Source: UBA2108 sp963925495 (GTDB lineage: Bacteria; Bacteroidota; Bacteroidia; Flavobacteriales_G; Salibacteraceae). From it: a DNA stretch of 64,000 bases. The position numbers and the translations under genes were made by a program. Location: assembly GCA_963925495.1 (NCBI GenBank), contig CAWUST010000006.1, positions 1 to 64,000 of the forward strand. Direction: 5' to 3'. How positions within the stretch are numbered: the first letter of the stretch is position 1; each line of letters begins with the position of its first letter. Shown here piece by piece: positions 36,847-45,604 of the stretch. Under the pieces are notes generated by a model, which was given only the letters and a program-made list of their open reading frames with translations, searched no databases and was not told the DNA's origin.

Positions 36847-38859
36847 TTTTAATTTATCGGAGAAAACTATTTTCTTCAAATCATCGGCCTTCTTTTTATT
36901 GAAAATATACGAATAGCGAGTGATTCCATTATGAATTAGCTCAAGCATTTCACTATCGTTAATTGTTATCCCCTTATATTCATATGGTAAAGTAAATTTG
37001 CACCCTTTTTTCCAATTGGAACAACCCCAGGAGGATTTCCCTCGGATAAGATGTCCTATTTCACATTTTGGACATGCGGTTTTTTTCTGCTGATAACCTT
37101 GAGACTTTACCTGTTCGGTAAGCTCTTTTACCATTTTAGTTAGTTCGCCTTTAAATAGTTTTACGTCATACTTTCCCCTTTCAATGTCACGAATTTTCTT
37201 TTCCCAAACACCGGTAAGTTCTGCGGATTTAAGTAAATCGTTTTCAATAAGTGATATTAATTCCTGACCTGTAGCCGTTGCCAGAATTCTCTTTTTCTGA
37301 CGAATTAAGTATTTACGTGAAAACAATTTCTCAATAATATTGGCGCGTGTAGAAGGCCTCCCAATTCCGTTTTCTTTCATTAACTCTCGAAGCTCATCAT
37401 CATCTACATGTTTGCCTGCCGATTCCATTGCTCGTAACAATGAAGCTTCTGTAAAATAACTAAGTGCCTTGGTCTGTTTTTCATGAAGTTCTGGAGAATG
37501 CGGGCCTTTTTCTCTTTTTTCAAAAGTGGGCATTATTGTATCTTCTTCTGCCTTAAGCGTTTCTTTTTTGCTTTCGTAAACCATGCGCCATCCTGGTTCT
37601 AAAATTTGTTTCCCAGTGGCTCTGAACTCATGTTTTGTCACTTGACCTGTAACTATAGTGTTACTGACCTTGCAATCAGGGTGGAAAACGGCAATAAATC
37701 TACGGGTAAGCATGTCGTAAACTTTTTTCTGCTGGAGGTTTAAAGCTACTCGACTGGGGTCTTCTCCTGTTGGTATTATAGCGTGGTGATCAGTTACTTT
37801 TTTGTCATTAAAGACCTTTTTCGATTTCTTTATTTTTTTTCCTAGTAGGGGTTCTGTTAGATTTTTGTATGCGTTTAGTTTTCCTAGAATCCCTTTAATT
37901 TTCGGATAAACGTCATTTGGTAAATAGGCCGTATCCACTCTAGGGTAGGTGACTAATTTTTGTTCGTATAGAAACTGAACATAGTTAAGTGTTTCTTCTG
38001 CCGTAAAACCAAATTTCTTGTTGCATTCAACTTGAGTAGAGGTTAAATCGAACAACATAGGAGGAACTTCTTTTCCTTCTTTTTGAATGTGAGAAATTAC
38101 CTCAAAATCCTCTTCTTTTATTCTGGAGAGGAGGTCTTCTCCTTTTTCTTTGGTTTTTACTTTTCCTTTCGTACTCGAAAAAAGTACATCTCGGTAAGTG
38201 GTTTTTATTTCGTAATAGGTTTCCGAAACAAAATTGTCAATTTCCTCTTGCCTATCTACTATGATTGCTAGGGTAGGGGTTTGCACTCTGCCTACTGAAA
38301 ACACTTGTTTGTAAGCGCCAAATTTTAAAGTGTAAAGTCTTGTGGCATTCATGCCCAACAACCAGTCTCCAACGGCTCGAGCAGTTCCCGCTGCATACAA
38401 GTTGTCATAGTCTTTTCCATCTTTTAGATTTGCAAAACCTTCTTTTATTGCTTCTTCGGTTAGCGAAGAAATCCAAAGACGTTTAATTGGTTTTTTATTT
38501 TTAGCTTTTGCCAATACCCATCGCTGAATCAATTCTCCCTCTTGTCCAGCATCACCGCAGTTTATTACTTCATCACATTGCTCAACTAATCTTGCGATAG
38601 AATCGAATTGCCGCTGAACCCCACTATTGGGAATAAGTTTAATTCCGAAATTTTCGGGAATCATTGGTAAAACATTTAAGTCCCAACTTTTCCAATCAGG
38701 AGAATAATCTGCAGGCTCTTTTAAGGTACATAGGTGTCCGAAAGTCCACGAAACCCAATAGCCATTTCCTTCCCAAAATCCATCATGACGTGTGGTTGCA
38801 CCAATAATTCGGGCAATATCTTTAGCTACACTCGGCTTTTCTGCAATACAGAGTTTCAT
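36820..38859 (-). CDS. topB: DNA topoisomerase III (type IA)
   Basis: This 679-residue protein starts at ATG 38859 (MKLCIAEKPSVAKDIARIIG, the Toprim N-terminus). Toprim acidic motif: VINCGDAGQEGELIQRWV. The active-site segment KLVTYPRVDTAYLP carries the catalytic Tyr. ENGIGRPSTRANIIEKL is the conserved later motif, and a C-terminal zinc-like segment is CPKCEIGHLIRGKSSWGC. It relaxes and decatenates DNA. An upstream ATG at 38895 is not used because it precedes the Toprim core. Confidence 0.93.
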   Translation of the reverse strand: MKLCIAEKPSVAKDIARIIGATTRHDGFWEGNGYWVSWTFGHLCTLKEPADYSPDWKSWDLNVLPMIPENFGIKLIPNSGVQRQFDSIARLVEQCDEVINCGDAGQEGELIQRWVLAKAKNKKPIKRLWISSLTEEAIKEGFANLKDGKDYDNLYAAGTARAVGDWLLGMNATRLYTLKFGAYKQVFSVGRVQTPTLAIIVDRQEEIDNFVSETYYEIKTTYRDVLFSSTKGKVKTKEKGEDLLSRIKEEDFEVISHIQKEGKEVPPMLFDLTSTQVECNKKFGFTAEETLNYVQFLYEQKLVTYPRVDTAYLPNDVYPKIKGILGKLNAYKNLTEPLLGKKIKKSKKVFNDKKVTDHHAIIPTGEDPSRVALNLQQKKVYDMLTRRFIAVFHPDCKVSNTIVTGQVTKHEFRATGKQILEPGWRMVYESKKETLKAEEDTIMPTFEKREKGPHSPELHEKQTKALSYFTEASLLRAMESAGKHVDDDELRELMKENGIGRPSTRANIIEKLFSRKYLIRQKKRILATATGQELISLIENDLLKSAELTGVWEKKIRDIERGKYDVKLFKGELTKMVKELTEQVKSQGYQQKKTACPKCEIGHLIRGKSSWGCSNWKKGCKFTLPYEYKGITINDSEMLELIHNGITRYSYIFNKKKADDLKKIVFSDKLKLEIKKEAK

Positions 38860-38994
38860 TGTCTCAAAACTGGCAAACTGTGATGGAAAAGGCAATTGAA
38901 TTTAAAGATGTTTTTAAAAAGTTATGAGCTTTGAATTCACATTTTTATAATCTTATTGAAAATCAATAATAAGTAAAATCCATAAATGGTTGCA

Positions 38995-40671
38995 TTATTT
39001 TTTCTCTACCGCCAGGAACCCGAATTGGATTATTAAGGCTCCAAAAAATACCAGCGCACATCCAATTAGATTGTACCACAAATAGCTAATGTCAATTTGT
39101 TTCGAAAAGAATAAGATAAACACAATAGCCTGGGCTAAAATAGCTGCAATTAAAACGGATTTCGCTTTTACAAATTTCAAGAAAAATGCCGTTAAAAATA
39201 CGCCTAGAATAGTTCCGTAAAATACTGAACCTAAAATATTTACAGCTTCAATTAGGTTTTCGACTAATCTGGCAAAAAGAGCAAAGGTTATCGCAATAGC
39301 TCCCCACAATAAAGTAAACCATTTTGAAACAGTCACTTTTTCCTGGTCATTAAGTTCTTTTTTACCCAAACGTTGATAAAAATCTACCATAGTAGTAGAG
39401 GCAAGTGCATTTATTTCTCCTGCGGTACTCGACATAGCGGCAGATATAATTACAGCTATTAAGAGCCCCATAATACCTTTGGGGAGGTAATTTAAAATAA
39501 AAGTAAGAAAGACATAATCACTATCTTTAGAACTTTGGTCTTTGTTGGCTTTTAAGACGATTGCTTTGGCTTCATTACGAATTTCTTTTCCTCTTTTGTC
39601 TAAATTTAAAAGGGCGTCTTTTTCTTTATTTGGTGCCTTTGTATATGCTAAAATTGCTTTCTTTTTCTTTGCATGAAAAATCGCATGTTTTTCTTCTATT
39701 TCTTTAAACTCACTGGCAAATTCACTTTGTCGTACTTCTTCAATGGCTACTTGGTTAAAAAGAACTGGATGTTGTTCAAATTGGTAAAAAACAAACACCA
39801 ATACTCCTGTAAGCAAAATCATAAATTGCATGGGAATTTTTAGAATAGCATTAAAAACGAGGCCCATTCTGCTCTGCTTCAGTGACTTACCAGAAAGGTA
39901 ACGCTGCACTTGGCTTTGGTCGGTCCCAAAATAAGAAAGAGCAAGAAAAAGTCCACCAGTAATTCCAGTCCAAAAAGTGTATCGTTTGTCCAAATCAAAT
40001 GAAAAATCAACAACATCCATTCTTCCGCTTGCACCAGCTATTTGTAAACTTTCAAAAAGGCCAATTCCTTCTGGCATACTGTTTAACAAAATATAAAAGG
40101 CAATACCCATTCCCAGTAGAATAACAGACATTTGCCATTTCTGCGTAAGGCTTACTGCTTTAGTTCCTCCAGAAACAGTGTAAACAATTACCAATATACC
40201 GACTAAAAGAATCGTGAAGCTCAAGTTCCAGCCCAACATTGTGCTTAAAATAATTGCAGGAGCATAAATGGTAATTCCAGCCGCTAGTCCTCTTTGAACT
40301 AAGAATAGACTTGCCGTTAGAATTCTGACCTTTAAGTCGAATCTTCCTTCTAAATATTCATAGGCTGTATAAACTTTGAGTTTGTAATAAATGGGAAGAA
40401 AAACCACACAAACAATAATCAGCGCCAAAGGCAGTCCAAAGTAATTTTGGACGAAACCCATTCCACTTTCATAAGCTAAACCTGGAGTAGAAATAAAAGT
40501 AATGGCACTGGCTTGAGTAGCCATTACTGAAAGCCCAATAGTGAGCCAACCCATGTCGCTGCCACCTCTTAAATAGCCATCAAGATCTTTGTTTTTTCTT
40601 GTTCTCCAAGTACCATACCCAACAATAAAAGCTAGGGTGCTAATGAGAACGAACCAATCTATATTGCTCAT
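38995..40671 (-). CDS. Sodium:solute symporter (SSS family)
   Basis: This 558-residue transporter has about 13 membrane helices. GWLTIGLSVMATQASAITFI at the N-terminus and ALSYFGTDQSQVQRYLSGKS in the middle are SSS signatures. An unusual charged insertion (EEKHAIFHAKKKKA, about residues 300-370) precedes IISAAMSSTAGEINALASTT. The substrate is unknown. The ATG overlaps the stop of the small gene upstream by ATGA, placing it at the end of the lgt - PIG-L transcript. Confidence 0.88.
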   Translation of the reverse strand: MSNIDWFVLISTLAFIVGYGTWRTRKNKDLDGYLRGGSDMGWLTIGLSVMATQASAITFISTPGLAYESGMGFVQNYFGLPLALIIVCVVFLPIYYKLKVYTAYEYLEGRFDLKVRILTASLFLVQRGLAAGITIYAPAIILSTMLGWNLSFTILLVGILVIVYTVSGGTKAVSLTQKWQMSVILLGMGIAFYILLNSMPEGIGLFESLQIAGASGRMDVVDFSFDLDKRYTFWTGITGGLFLALSYFGTDQSQVQRYLSGKSLKQSRMGLVFNAILKIPMQFMILLTGVLVFVFYQFEQHPVLFNQVAIEEVRQSEFASEFKEIEEKHAIFHAKKKKAILAYTKAPNKEKDALLNLDKRGKEIRNEAKAIVLKANKDQSSKDSDYVFLTFILNYLPKGIMGLLIAVIISAAMSSTAGEINALASTTMVDFYQRLGKKELNDQEKVTVSKWFTLLWGAIAITFALFARLVENLIEAVNILGSVFYGTILGVFLTAFFLKFVKAKSVLIAAILAQAIVFILFFSKQIDISYLWYNLIGCALVFFGALIIQFGFLAVEKK

Positions 40672-40787
40672 GAAAAAAAGTTTGTCATGAAATAATAAAA
40701 GGCAATTTGAATAATAAAGAATACGATAACCAAAAAGTATTTTTTATTCCAACCTTGATTGGTTTCAGAATTATTTTTTTCTTCCAT
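40668..40787 (-). CDS. Small single-pass membrane protein
   Basis: This 39-residue protein runs MEEKNNSETNQGWNKKYF then a membrane helix (LVIVFFIIQIAFYYFMTNFF). It overlaps the PIG-L gene by 17 nt and the symporter by 4 nt (ATGA), strong evidence for a real, translationally coupled gene. A role as a small subunit of the symporter is a guess from position. Confidence 0.65.
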   Translation of the reverse strand: MEEKNNSETNQGWNKKYFLVIVFFIIQIAFYYFMTNFFS

Positions 40788-43287
40788 ATGAAAGAATATT
40801 TCCCCATAATTTGTATGCTCCTGGAACTCCTGCCGGCAATTGTCTAAAAAATGAAATGGTAGTATAAACAAACTGTCCTTTTCCATAATCGCAAACTAAA
40901 AGAGCCCCATCTAAAGGGTTTTCGTCTGGGTCTGCCCAACGAATAAGTGCATTGTAATTTTTATCCCATTTATCCGGAAAATAGAGGCCTCGTTCTTGAA
41001 CCCAATTATCGAAATCGGCTAGTTCAATTTTATTTGGGTAATTCAATACTAAATGATCCGGTTCTAGCAATTTCGCGTGTGCAAATTCATTGGTAACTCT
41101 ATTGTTTTTTCTAGTTTTCGGAAACGCCATAGGATAAGGCCCTGGGTTCTCTACCAATATACCATGATACGTGTTGTATTGAATTACATACAGCCCTCCA
41201 GAATCAACATAATCAATTAGAAGCTGATGATACTTTGCCAATTCTTTTTGAGTGTTATAAGCGCGTATTCCTGCTACAATTACATCGTATTGTTTTAAGT
41301 TAGTAGAAGGTAAGTTTTCTGGAAGTAAAAACTCAACTTGTCCCCCCATTTGCTGTATGGCCTGCGGAACCATGTCGCCTGTTCCAGAAATGTAAGCTAT
41401 TTTTTTACTTACTAATCCAATGTTTCCGGTAACTACTTTTCCTTTTGCTTTTGGAAACACAGTTTGAGTATGAATATGAGGATAATCTATGGTTACAATA
41501 GATCGATCATAAATCACATTTCCTGTTTTAATTTGTGCCACAAAATCTCCAGACTTAGCGCTAGCACTTGGGATTAGTTTGAAGGCGTAAACCTTGGTAC
41601 TTCCTTTTGTGTTTAAGGTAACTTCATGTTCTGTAGGAGATTTAGCCCAACCATCGGGTAAGTCCAAACTTAAAATACCGGTCATATTCTTTTTTTGGTT
41701 GACTACGGTGACGTAGATCTCTCTTTCTTTTCCAACTGGGCATACATAAACTGAATTGTCAATATTTACAGTAAGTTCTGGTCGAATAGAAAGCTCTTTT
41801 ATATTCTCTCCAGAAACTCGATCTCTCCATTTGTAGCGTATAGGAGTTGAAAATCTAAACGATTGACCTTCAATATTTACGTGATAAACGACAGAGTATG
41901 GTGGTGGGTTTTCAGGAAGACCTCTCAATTGTATATCATCTACTTTAAACATGGTAGTAAAATCTTCTTGCAACCAATAAGGTTGTGTGATTTTAGCATC
42001 TTCTGGTAGAGTTATTTCTATTGAAACTTTCTGCCATTTGTTTTGTTCTAAAATATTAAATATAGCAGTGTCTTTTCCAGGAAAACTAACTGAATCTATT
42101 TCTATATCTGGAATATTTCCAGCATTTATAATGGATGCGCTTACATTTATTGTCCCGCCCGGGGTGGCGTATTCCTTTTTTGATACAGCTTCCATCCAAA
42201 GTCCAGAGGCATCAAAAATAATGTGTTTTAAATCCTCTTTCTTTAGATTCATCCAATGCGAAACATATTGGTATTTTTCCATTAGCTTATACAAATCAAT
42301 TAAATTGGGAACACTTGCTGAAGGGTTTCTAGCATCAAACTCATCTATAATCTCATTTAATTCATTCTGAATTTGATCGGTTTTTGCCAACCTCTTCCAA
42401 GTTAAATCAATGCCGTCAAAAATGTCATCCTTGGCTTTTTCTCCTTTTACATATTCCAAATATTCGAAATGCTCTCCTCTGCTAATGGAGGCGCCAAACC
42501 CTTGACTTTTATGTTGAGATCGACTTTCCATTGCAATTTGGTTGTTCCATTTTCCAAGTGTTGCGTTGTATGTTCCTACATCAATTCGTATTAGATTGTC
42601 GTCTGTTAAATATTTAGATTCTAAATCTTTTCGCCACCAAGAAGATGTATTGTAATAAAGTCTTTTGGTTCTCCAAGCGGTTACAAACTTCATTTGCTCA
42701 GGAAATGTTTTAGGGTCAGCGGCCATTTCAAATGCTTTTTCTGCCAATGCAGCCGAAGCTGAGTGGTGACCATGCCCTGCATATTTATTTGGCGGAAATC
42801 GTGTTACAATTATTTCGGGTTTAAATTTCCGGATAACCCAAACCATATCCCACAAAATTTGATCTTCATTCCATTTCTCTATGGTTTCTTTAGTAGTTTT
42901 AGAATAGCCAAAATCTACGGCACGTGAGAAAAACTGAATCCCTCCGTCAATTTTCCGCGCTTCTAGGAGCTCTTGTGTTCTCAAAGCTCCAATTAATTCT
43001 CCCTTTTCGTTGCCGATAAGATTTTGACCACCACTACCTCGAGTTAAAGAAAGGTAGCCTGTTCTTACTTTTTTATCGTTAGAAAGCCACGAAATGAGCC
43101 TCGTGTTTTCATCATCGGGGTGGGCAGCTATGTAAAGAACCGAACCTAAAACATTTAGTTTTTCAAGTCCTTCTAGAATATGCGCAGACGAAGCGGGTCC
43201 TGGTTTGTCTGCACCTTTTGCGAATGTGCTTTTAACGCTAATTATGGATAATGCTGTAAGGAATAGTAAGGTAAGAATGGCTTTCAT
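40771..43287 (-). CDS. Secreted PIG-L (LmbE-like) deacetylase
   Basis: This 838-residue protein has a signal peptide (MKAILTLLFLTALSIISVKS). The PIG-L zinc site is VLYIAAHPDDENTRLISWLS (HPDD near residue 56), with the later histidines in YAGHGHHSASAALAEKAF. Long C-terminal beta-rich regions and a gatekeeper-like domain (YDVIVAGIRAYNTQKEL, about 650-830) follow. PIG-L enzymes remove N-acetyl groups from GlcNAc conjugates; the natural substrate is unknown. It lies in an operon with lgt, the broken M48 gene and the symporter. Confidence 0.85.
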   Translation of the reverse strand: MKAILTLLFLTALSIISVKSTFAKGADKPGPASSAHILEGLEKLNVLGSVLYIAAHPDDENTRLISWLSNDKKVRTGYLSLTRGSGGQNLIGNEKGELIGALRTQELLEARKIDGGIQFFSRAVDFGYSKTTKETIEKWNEDQILWDMVWVIRKFKPEIIVTRFPPNKYAGHGHHSASAALAEKAFEMAADPKTFPEQMKFVTAWRTKRLYYNTSSWWRKDLESKYLTDDNLIRIDVGTYNATLGKWNNQIAMESRSQHKSQGFGASISRGEHFEYLEYVKGEKAKDDIFDGIDLTWKRLAKTDQIQNELNEIIDEFDARNPSASVPNLIDLYKLMEKYQYVSHWMNLKKEDLKHIIFDASGLWMEAVSKKEYATPGGTINVSASIINAGNIPDIEIDSVSFPGKDTAIFNILEQNKWQKVSIEITLPEDAKITQPYWLQEDFTTMFKVDDIQLRGLPENPPPYSVVYHVNIEGQSFRFSTPIRYKWRDRVSGENIKELSIRPELTVNIDNSVYVCPVGKEREIYVTVVNQKKNMTGILSLDLPDGWAKSPTEHEVTLNTKGSTKVYAFKLIPSASAKSGDFVAQIKTGNVIYDRSIVTIDYPHIHTQTVFPKAKGKVVTGNIGLVSKKIAYISGTGDMVPQAIQQMGGQVEFLLPENLPSTNLKQYDVIVAGIRAYNTQKELAKYHQLLIDYVDSGGLYVIQYNTYHGILVENPGPYPMAFPKTRKNNRVTNEFAHAKLLEPDHLVLNYPNKIELADFDNWVQERGLYFPDKWDKNYNALIRWADPDENPLDGALLVCDYGKGQFVYTTISFFRQLPAGVPGAYKLWGNILSYGRKK

Positions 43288-43299
43288 AGAAATAGAAAT

Positions 43300-43795
43300 T
43301 TAGGCAACGAAAATAATGTTAGTATGGCCTGTATTTAGGGCTTCGTTTGCCACTTGTGCAATAAATCCAATGTTCACAAAAATGAATCCTTGATCTGTCG
43401 CAAATGCATTAACATAAGGTGACGTGAAGGTAAATAATTGAATTTCACTTCTTAATTCAGGGTCATCGTTTAAAAGGTGATCGGCAATTTTGTTTATATA
43501 TGCTGTTAGTGTATCACCAAAAATGACATCGCCGCTAAGTAAAACACGGTCTAACATATAACTGCTTGATTCGTAAAACTCATCTTTGTTCTTTTGAGTT
43601 CTTTTGAGTTCTTTTATCTTCTTCTGTAGAAATTGTTCCTGCTCTTTTTTTGTATTTTTCTTCAGCAGTTTCTAAAAACGTTGAAGGAGTTTCTCCTGCA
43701 CATTTTAGTGGTATGTAGTTGTTTTGTGTGAGCTGCGAGTAAAGGCTTGTCGTAAAAAAAACGAGCCAGAGGCTGATAGCAACTCGGTTTTTCAT
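43300..43795 (-). pseudogene. Broken M48-family metallopeptidase
   Basis: Two frames describe one gene. The first (ATG 43795, by ATGA overlap with lgt) encodes a signal peptide and IPLKCAGETPSTFLETAEEK. The second (from 43557) encodes DRVLLSGDVIFGDTLTAYIN and VNAFATDQGFIFVNIGFIAQ, typical of the region before the M48 catalytic domain. They are separated by a 10-bp tandem duplication at 43591-43610. Removing one copy restores a single frame through RTQKNKDEFYESSSYMLDRV. The gene also stops after VANEALNTGH, so the zinc-binding HExxH region is missing. It is a remnant hit at least twice. Confidence 0.75.
43588..43615. repeat. 10-bp tandem repeat causing a frameshift
   Basis: About 2.8 copies of GTTCTTTTGA run head to tail. 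The extra copy shifts the frame of the M48 remnant; a length change by one 10-bp unit switches it between frames. Confidence 0.8.
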
Positions 43796-44613
43796 GTTTT
43801 TTGTTTGTTTTTTTTCTTTAATAAAAGTACAATCCCAATAATAACGAAAGGAATACTAAGGATTTGACCCATATTTAGTGAAAGACTATCTTCAAAGCCT
43901 ACTTGGTTTTCTTTAAAAAACTCTAATAGAAATCGAGCAATAAACATCAGAATCATAAAAAGTCCAAAGATTGAACCTTCTACTTTCTTCCAGTTTTTCT
44001 TATTGAACAAAAAGTACAATAAGAAAAAGAAAACTAAATAGCATAGTGCCTCATATAATTGAGCAGGATGTCTAGGAATATCATCGATTTGTTTAAAAAC
44101 AAATGCCCAAGGTAAATCGGATGGAAGGCCAATGATTTCTGAGTTCATCAGGTTGCCGGTTCTTATGAAAGCAGCCCCAATTAAAACTGTAAGAGCCACC
44201 CTGTCCATTGTCCAAAGCATGGATTTTTTACTAATTTTTTTCGACCATAGATAAGCTGCAATCAACATTCCAATACCAGCACCGTGACTAGCTAACCCAC
44301 GGAAGCCCGTGAAATGAAGTTCTGGCTCTAATTTTATTGGTAGAAATATTTCAAGCAGATTATGTTGATAATATTCCCAATGATAAAAAAGACAATCACC
44401 CAGGCGAGCTCCGGCAATAGTTCCTATCATTATGTACATCAAAATGCTTTCAAGCCACGGTTCAGGAACTTTATCCGATTTGAAAATTTTTTGAAGAATG
44501 TAGTATCCAGCAATAAAAGCACTTGCCCAACCTAACCCATAATATCGAAGTGAAATTGGTGAAGAGATGATTTCGGGGTCAATATCCCAAATTATATAAA
44601 GGAAATATGGCAT
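43792..44613 (-). CDS. lgt: Prolipoprotein diacylglyceryl transferase
   Basis: This 273-residue membrane enzyme transfers diacylglycerol from phosphatidylglycerol to the lipobox cysteine of prolipoproteins. Hallmarks are ISLRYYGLGWASAFIAGYYI, GARLGDCLFYHWEYY, GLASHGAGIGMLIA, the signature AAFIRTGNLMNSEIIG, and IPRHPAQLYEALCYLVFF. It serves the lipoproteins in this window (7457, 62556). It is the first gene of the operon running to the symporter. Confidence 0.93.
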   Translation of the reverse strand: MPYFLYIIWDIDPEIISSPISLRYYGLGWASAFIAGYYILQKIFKSDKVPEPWLESILMYIMIGTIAGARLGDCLFYHWEYYQHNLLEIFLPIKLEPELHFTGFRGLASHGAGIGMLIAAYLWSKKISKKSMLWTMDRVALTVLIGAAFIRTGNLMNSEIIGLPSDLPWAFVFKQIDDIPRHPAQLYEALCYLVFFFLLYFLFNKKNWKKVEGSIFGLFMILMFIARFLLEFFKENQVGFEDSLSLNMGQILSIPFVIIGIVLLLKKKNKQKT

Positions 44614-44627
44614 TAACTATCTTTGGA

Positions 44628-44635
44628 CAAATGTA
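44628..44635 (-). promoter_or_regulatory. -7 box of lgt
   Basis: TACATTTG on the minus strand, a perfect TAnnTTTG, lies 14 nt before the lgt ATG. Confidence 0.5.
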
Positions 44636-44654
44636 GTTTTTTATTCAAAAACCT

Positions 44655-45245
44655 TTAGGTTTGGTTTCTTTTCATCTTAAATATTCCTGGAATTGCTTCG
44701 TAACGCTCAAAATAATCGAAAATTGAGGTAATTGAATTTACAAATTTGAGCATTTTTCCTTGTTGTTTATTTAGTAATCCCTCTTGCATCATTTGTCCTA
44801 ATTGAGCTTCCAAATTGTCGTAGTATCCATTTTGATTAAGAATGACCACTGGCTTTTGATAAAGCCCCAATTGAATCCAAGTTAAAATTTCAAATAATTC
44901 TTCAAAAGTTCCAAATCCTCCGGGTAGAGTTATTACAGCGTCGGATTTTTCATGCATCAATAACTTTCTTTCGTGCATGGATTTAACGACAATTAATTCA
45001 GAGAGACCTTGATGAGCAATCTCGTGAGGAGTCATAAAATCTGGAATAATGCCAGTTACTTTTCCGCCAAGTTCAAGTGCTCCATCTGCCACAGCACCCA
45101 TTAAACCAACTTTTCCACCACCATATATTAGTTCAATATCGCGCTGGGCTAATGATTTCCCAAGTTCATTTGCCGACTTAGCATAGATCTCGTTATTACC
45201 AATTGCCGAAGCACAGAAAACCACTAAGGAATTTATTTTTTTCAT
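44655..45245 (-). CDS. LOG family protein (TIGR00730, nucleoside 5'-monophosphate phosphoribohydrolase-like)
   Basis: This 196-residue Rossmann protein has the LOG motif VITLPGGFGTFEELFEILTW (PGGxGTxxE) and LIYGGGKVGLMGAVADGALE near the N-terminus. LOG enzymes release cytokinin bases or other nucleobases from nucleotide 5'-monophosphates. The ATG at 45245 is preferred to a GTG two codons upstream. It lies 41 nt upstream of lgt in the same direction. Confidence 0.88.
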   Translation of the reverse strand: MKKINSLVVFCASAIGNNEIYAKSANELGKSLAQRDIELIYGGGKVGLMGAVADGALELGGKVTGIIPDFMTPHEIAHQGLSELIVVKSMHERKLLMHEKSDAVITLPGGFGTFEELFEILTWIQLGLYQKPVVILNQNGYYDNLEAQLGQMMQEGLLNKQQGKMLKFVNSITSIFDYFERYEAIPGIFKMKRNQT

Positions 45246-45451
45246 TCTCACAATGTTAAGTCAAAAAAAAGATATTGTGGAGAAGAATCTGGAATGAAAT
45301 TATTTCACAATGATAGGGTGGGTCATTGTGTTAATTCCGATCAGATAAGTGCTTACGTTAAACTGTATGTAGTTTTAGAGTATGGCGTTTAAAATCCATC
45401 TTTTATGGAAGGTCAAATACAAATTAAAAAGTCTATTATTTTCATAATTGA

Positions 45452-45468
45452 CTAGTGTATTTCACTAG
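45452..45468. repeat. Palindrome CTAGTG-n5-CACTAG upstream of hemB
   Basis: Two 6-bp complementary arms surround TATTT. It is a hairpin or protein-binding site candidate about 115 nt before the hemB -7 box. No known regulator matches. Confidence 0.4.
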
Positions 45469-45493
45469 GATAAAAGTATTTCTAAAATCAGTT

Positions 45494-45508
45494 TGCGAAT
45501 AATTCGCA
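45494..45508. repeat. Palindrome TGCGAA-TAA-TTCGCA upstream of hemB
   Basis: Perfect 6-bp arms around TAA lie about 74 nt before the hemB -7 box. This looks like a dimeric regulator site. Confidence 0.4.
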
Positions 45509-45581
45509 GGGCTAAAGTCAGCTATTTTGGAGATAACTTGTTTTAGAACGCATAAAATAGGTAAGAAAATACTCTAATGGC

Positions 45582-45589
45582 TACTTTTG
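45582..45589 (+). promoter_or_regulatory. -7 box of hemB
   Basis: TACTTTTG matches TAnnTTTG and lies 15 nt before the hemB ATG. Confidence 0.5.
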
Positions 45590-45604
45590 CAAAAAAAATA
45601 GTTT

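Larger units (their letters stand above)
45246..45604 (+). other. Intergenic region between the LOG gene and hemB
   Basis: This 359-base divergent region has no coding frame I can support. It holds the hemB -7 box and two short perfect palindromes 26 nt apart, which could be operators. AT-rich sequence fills the rest. Confidence 0.5.

Noticed and set aside
43588..43615. Phase-variable M48 peptidase
   Set aside because: The 10-bp repeat could slip, but the catalytic part of the gene is missing, so switching would not restore an enzyme.
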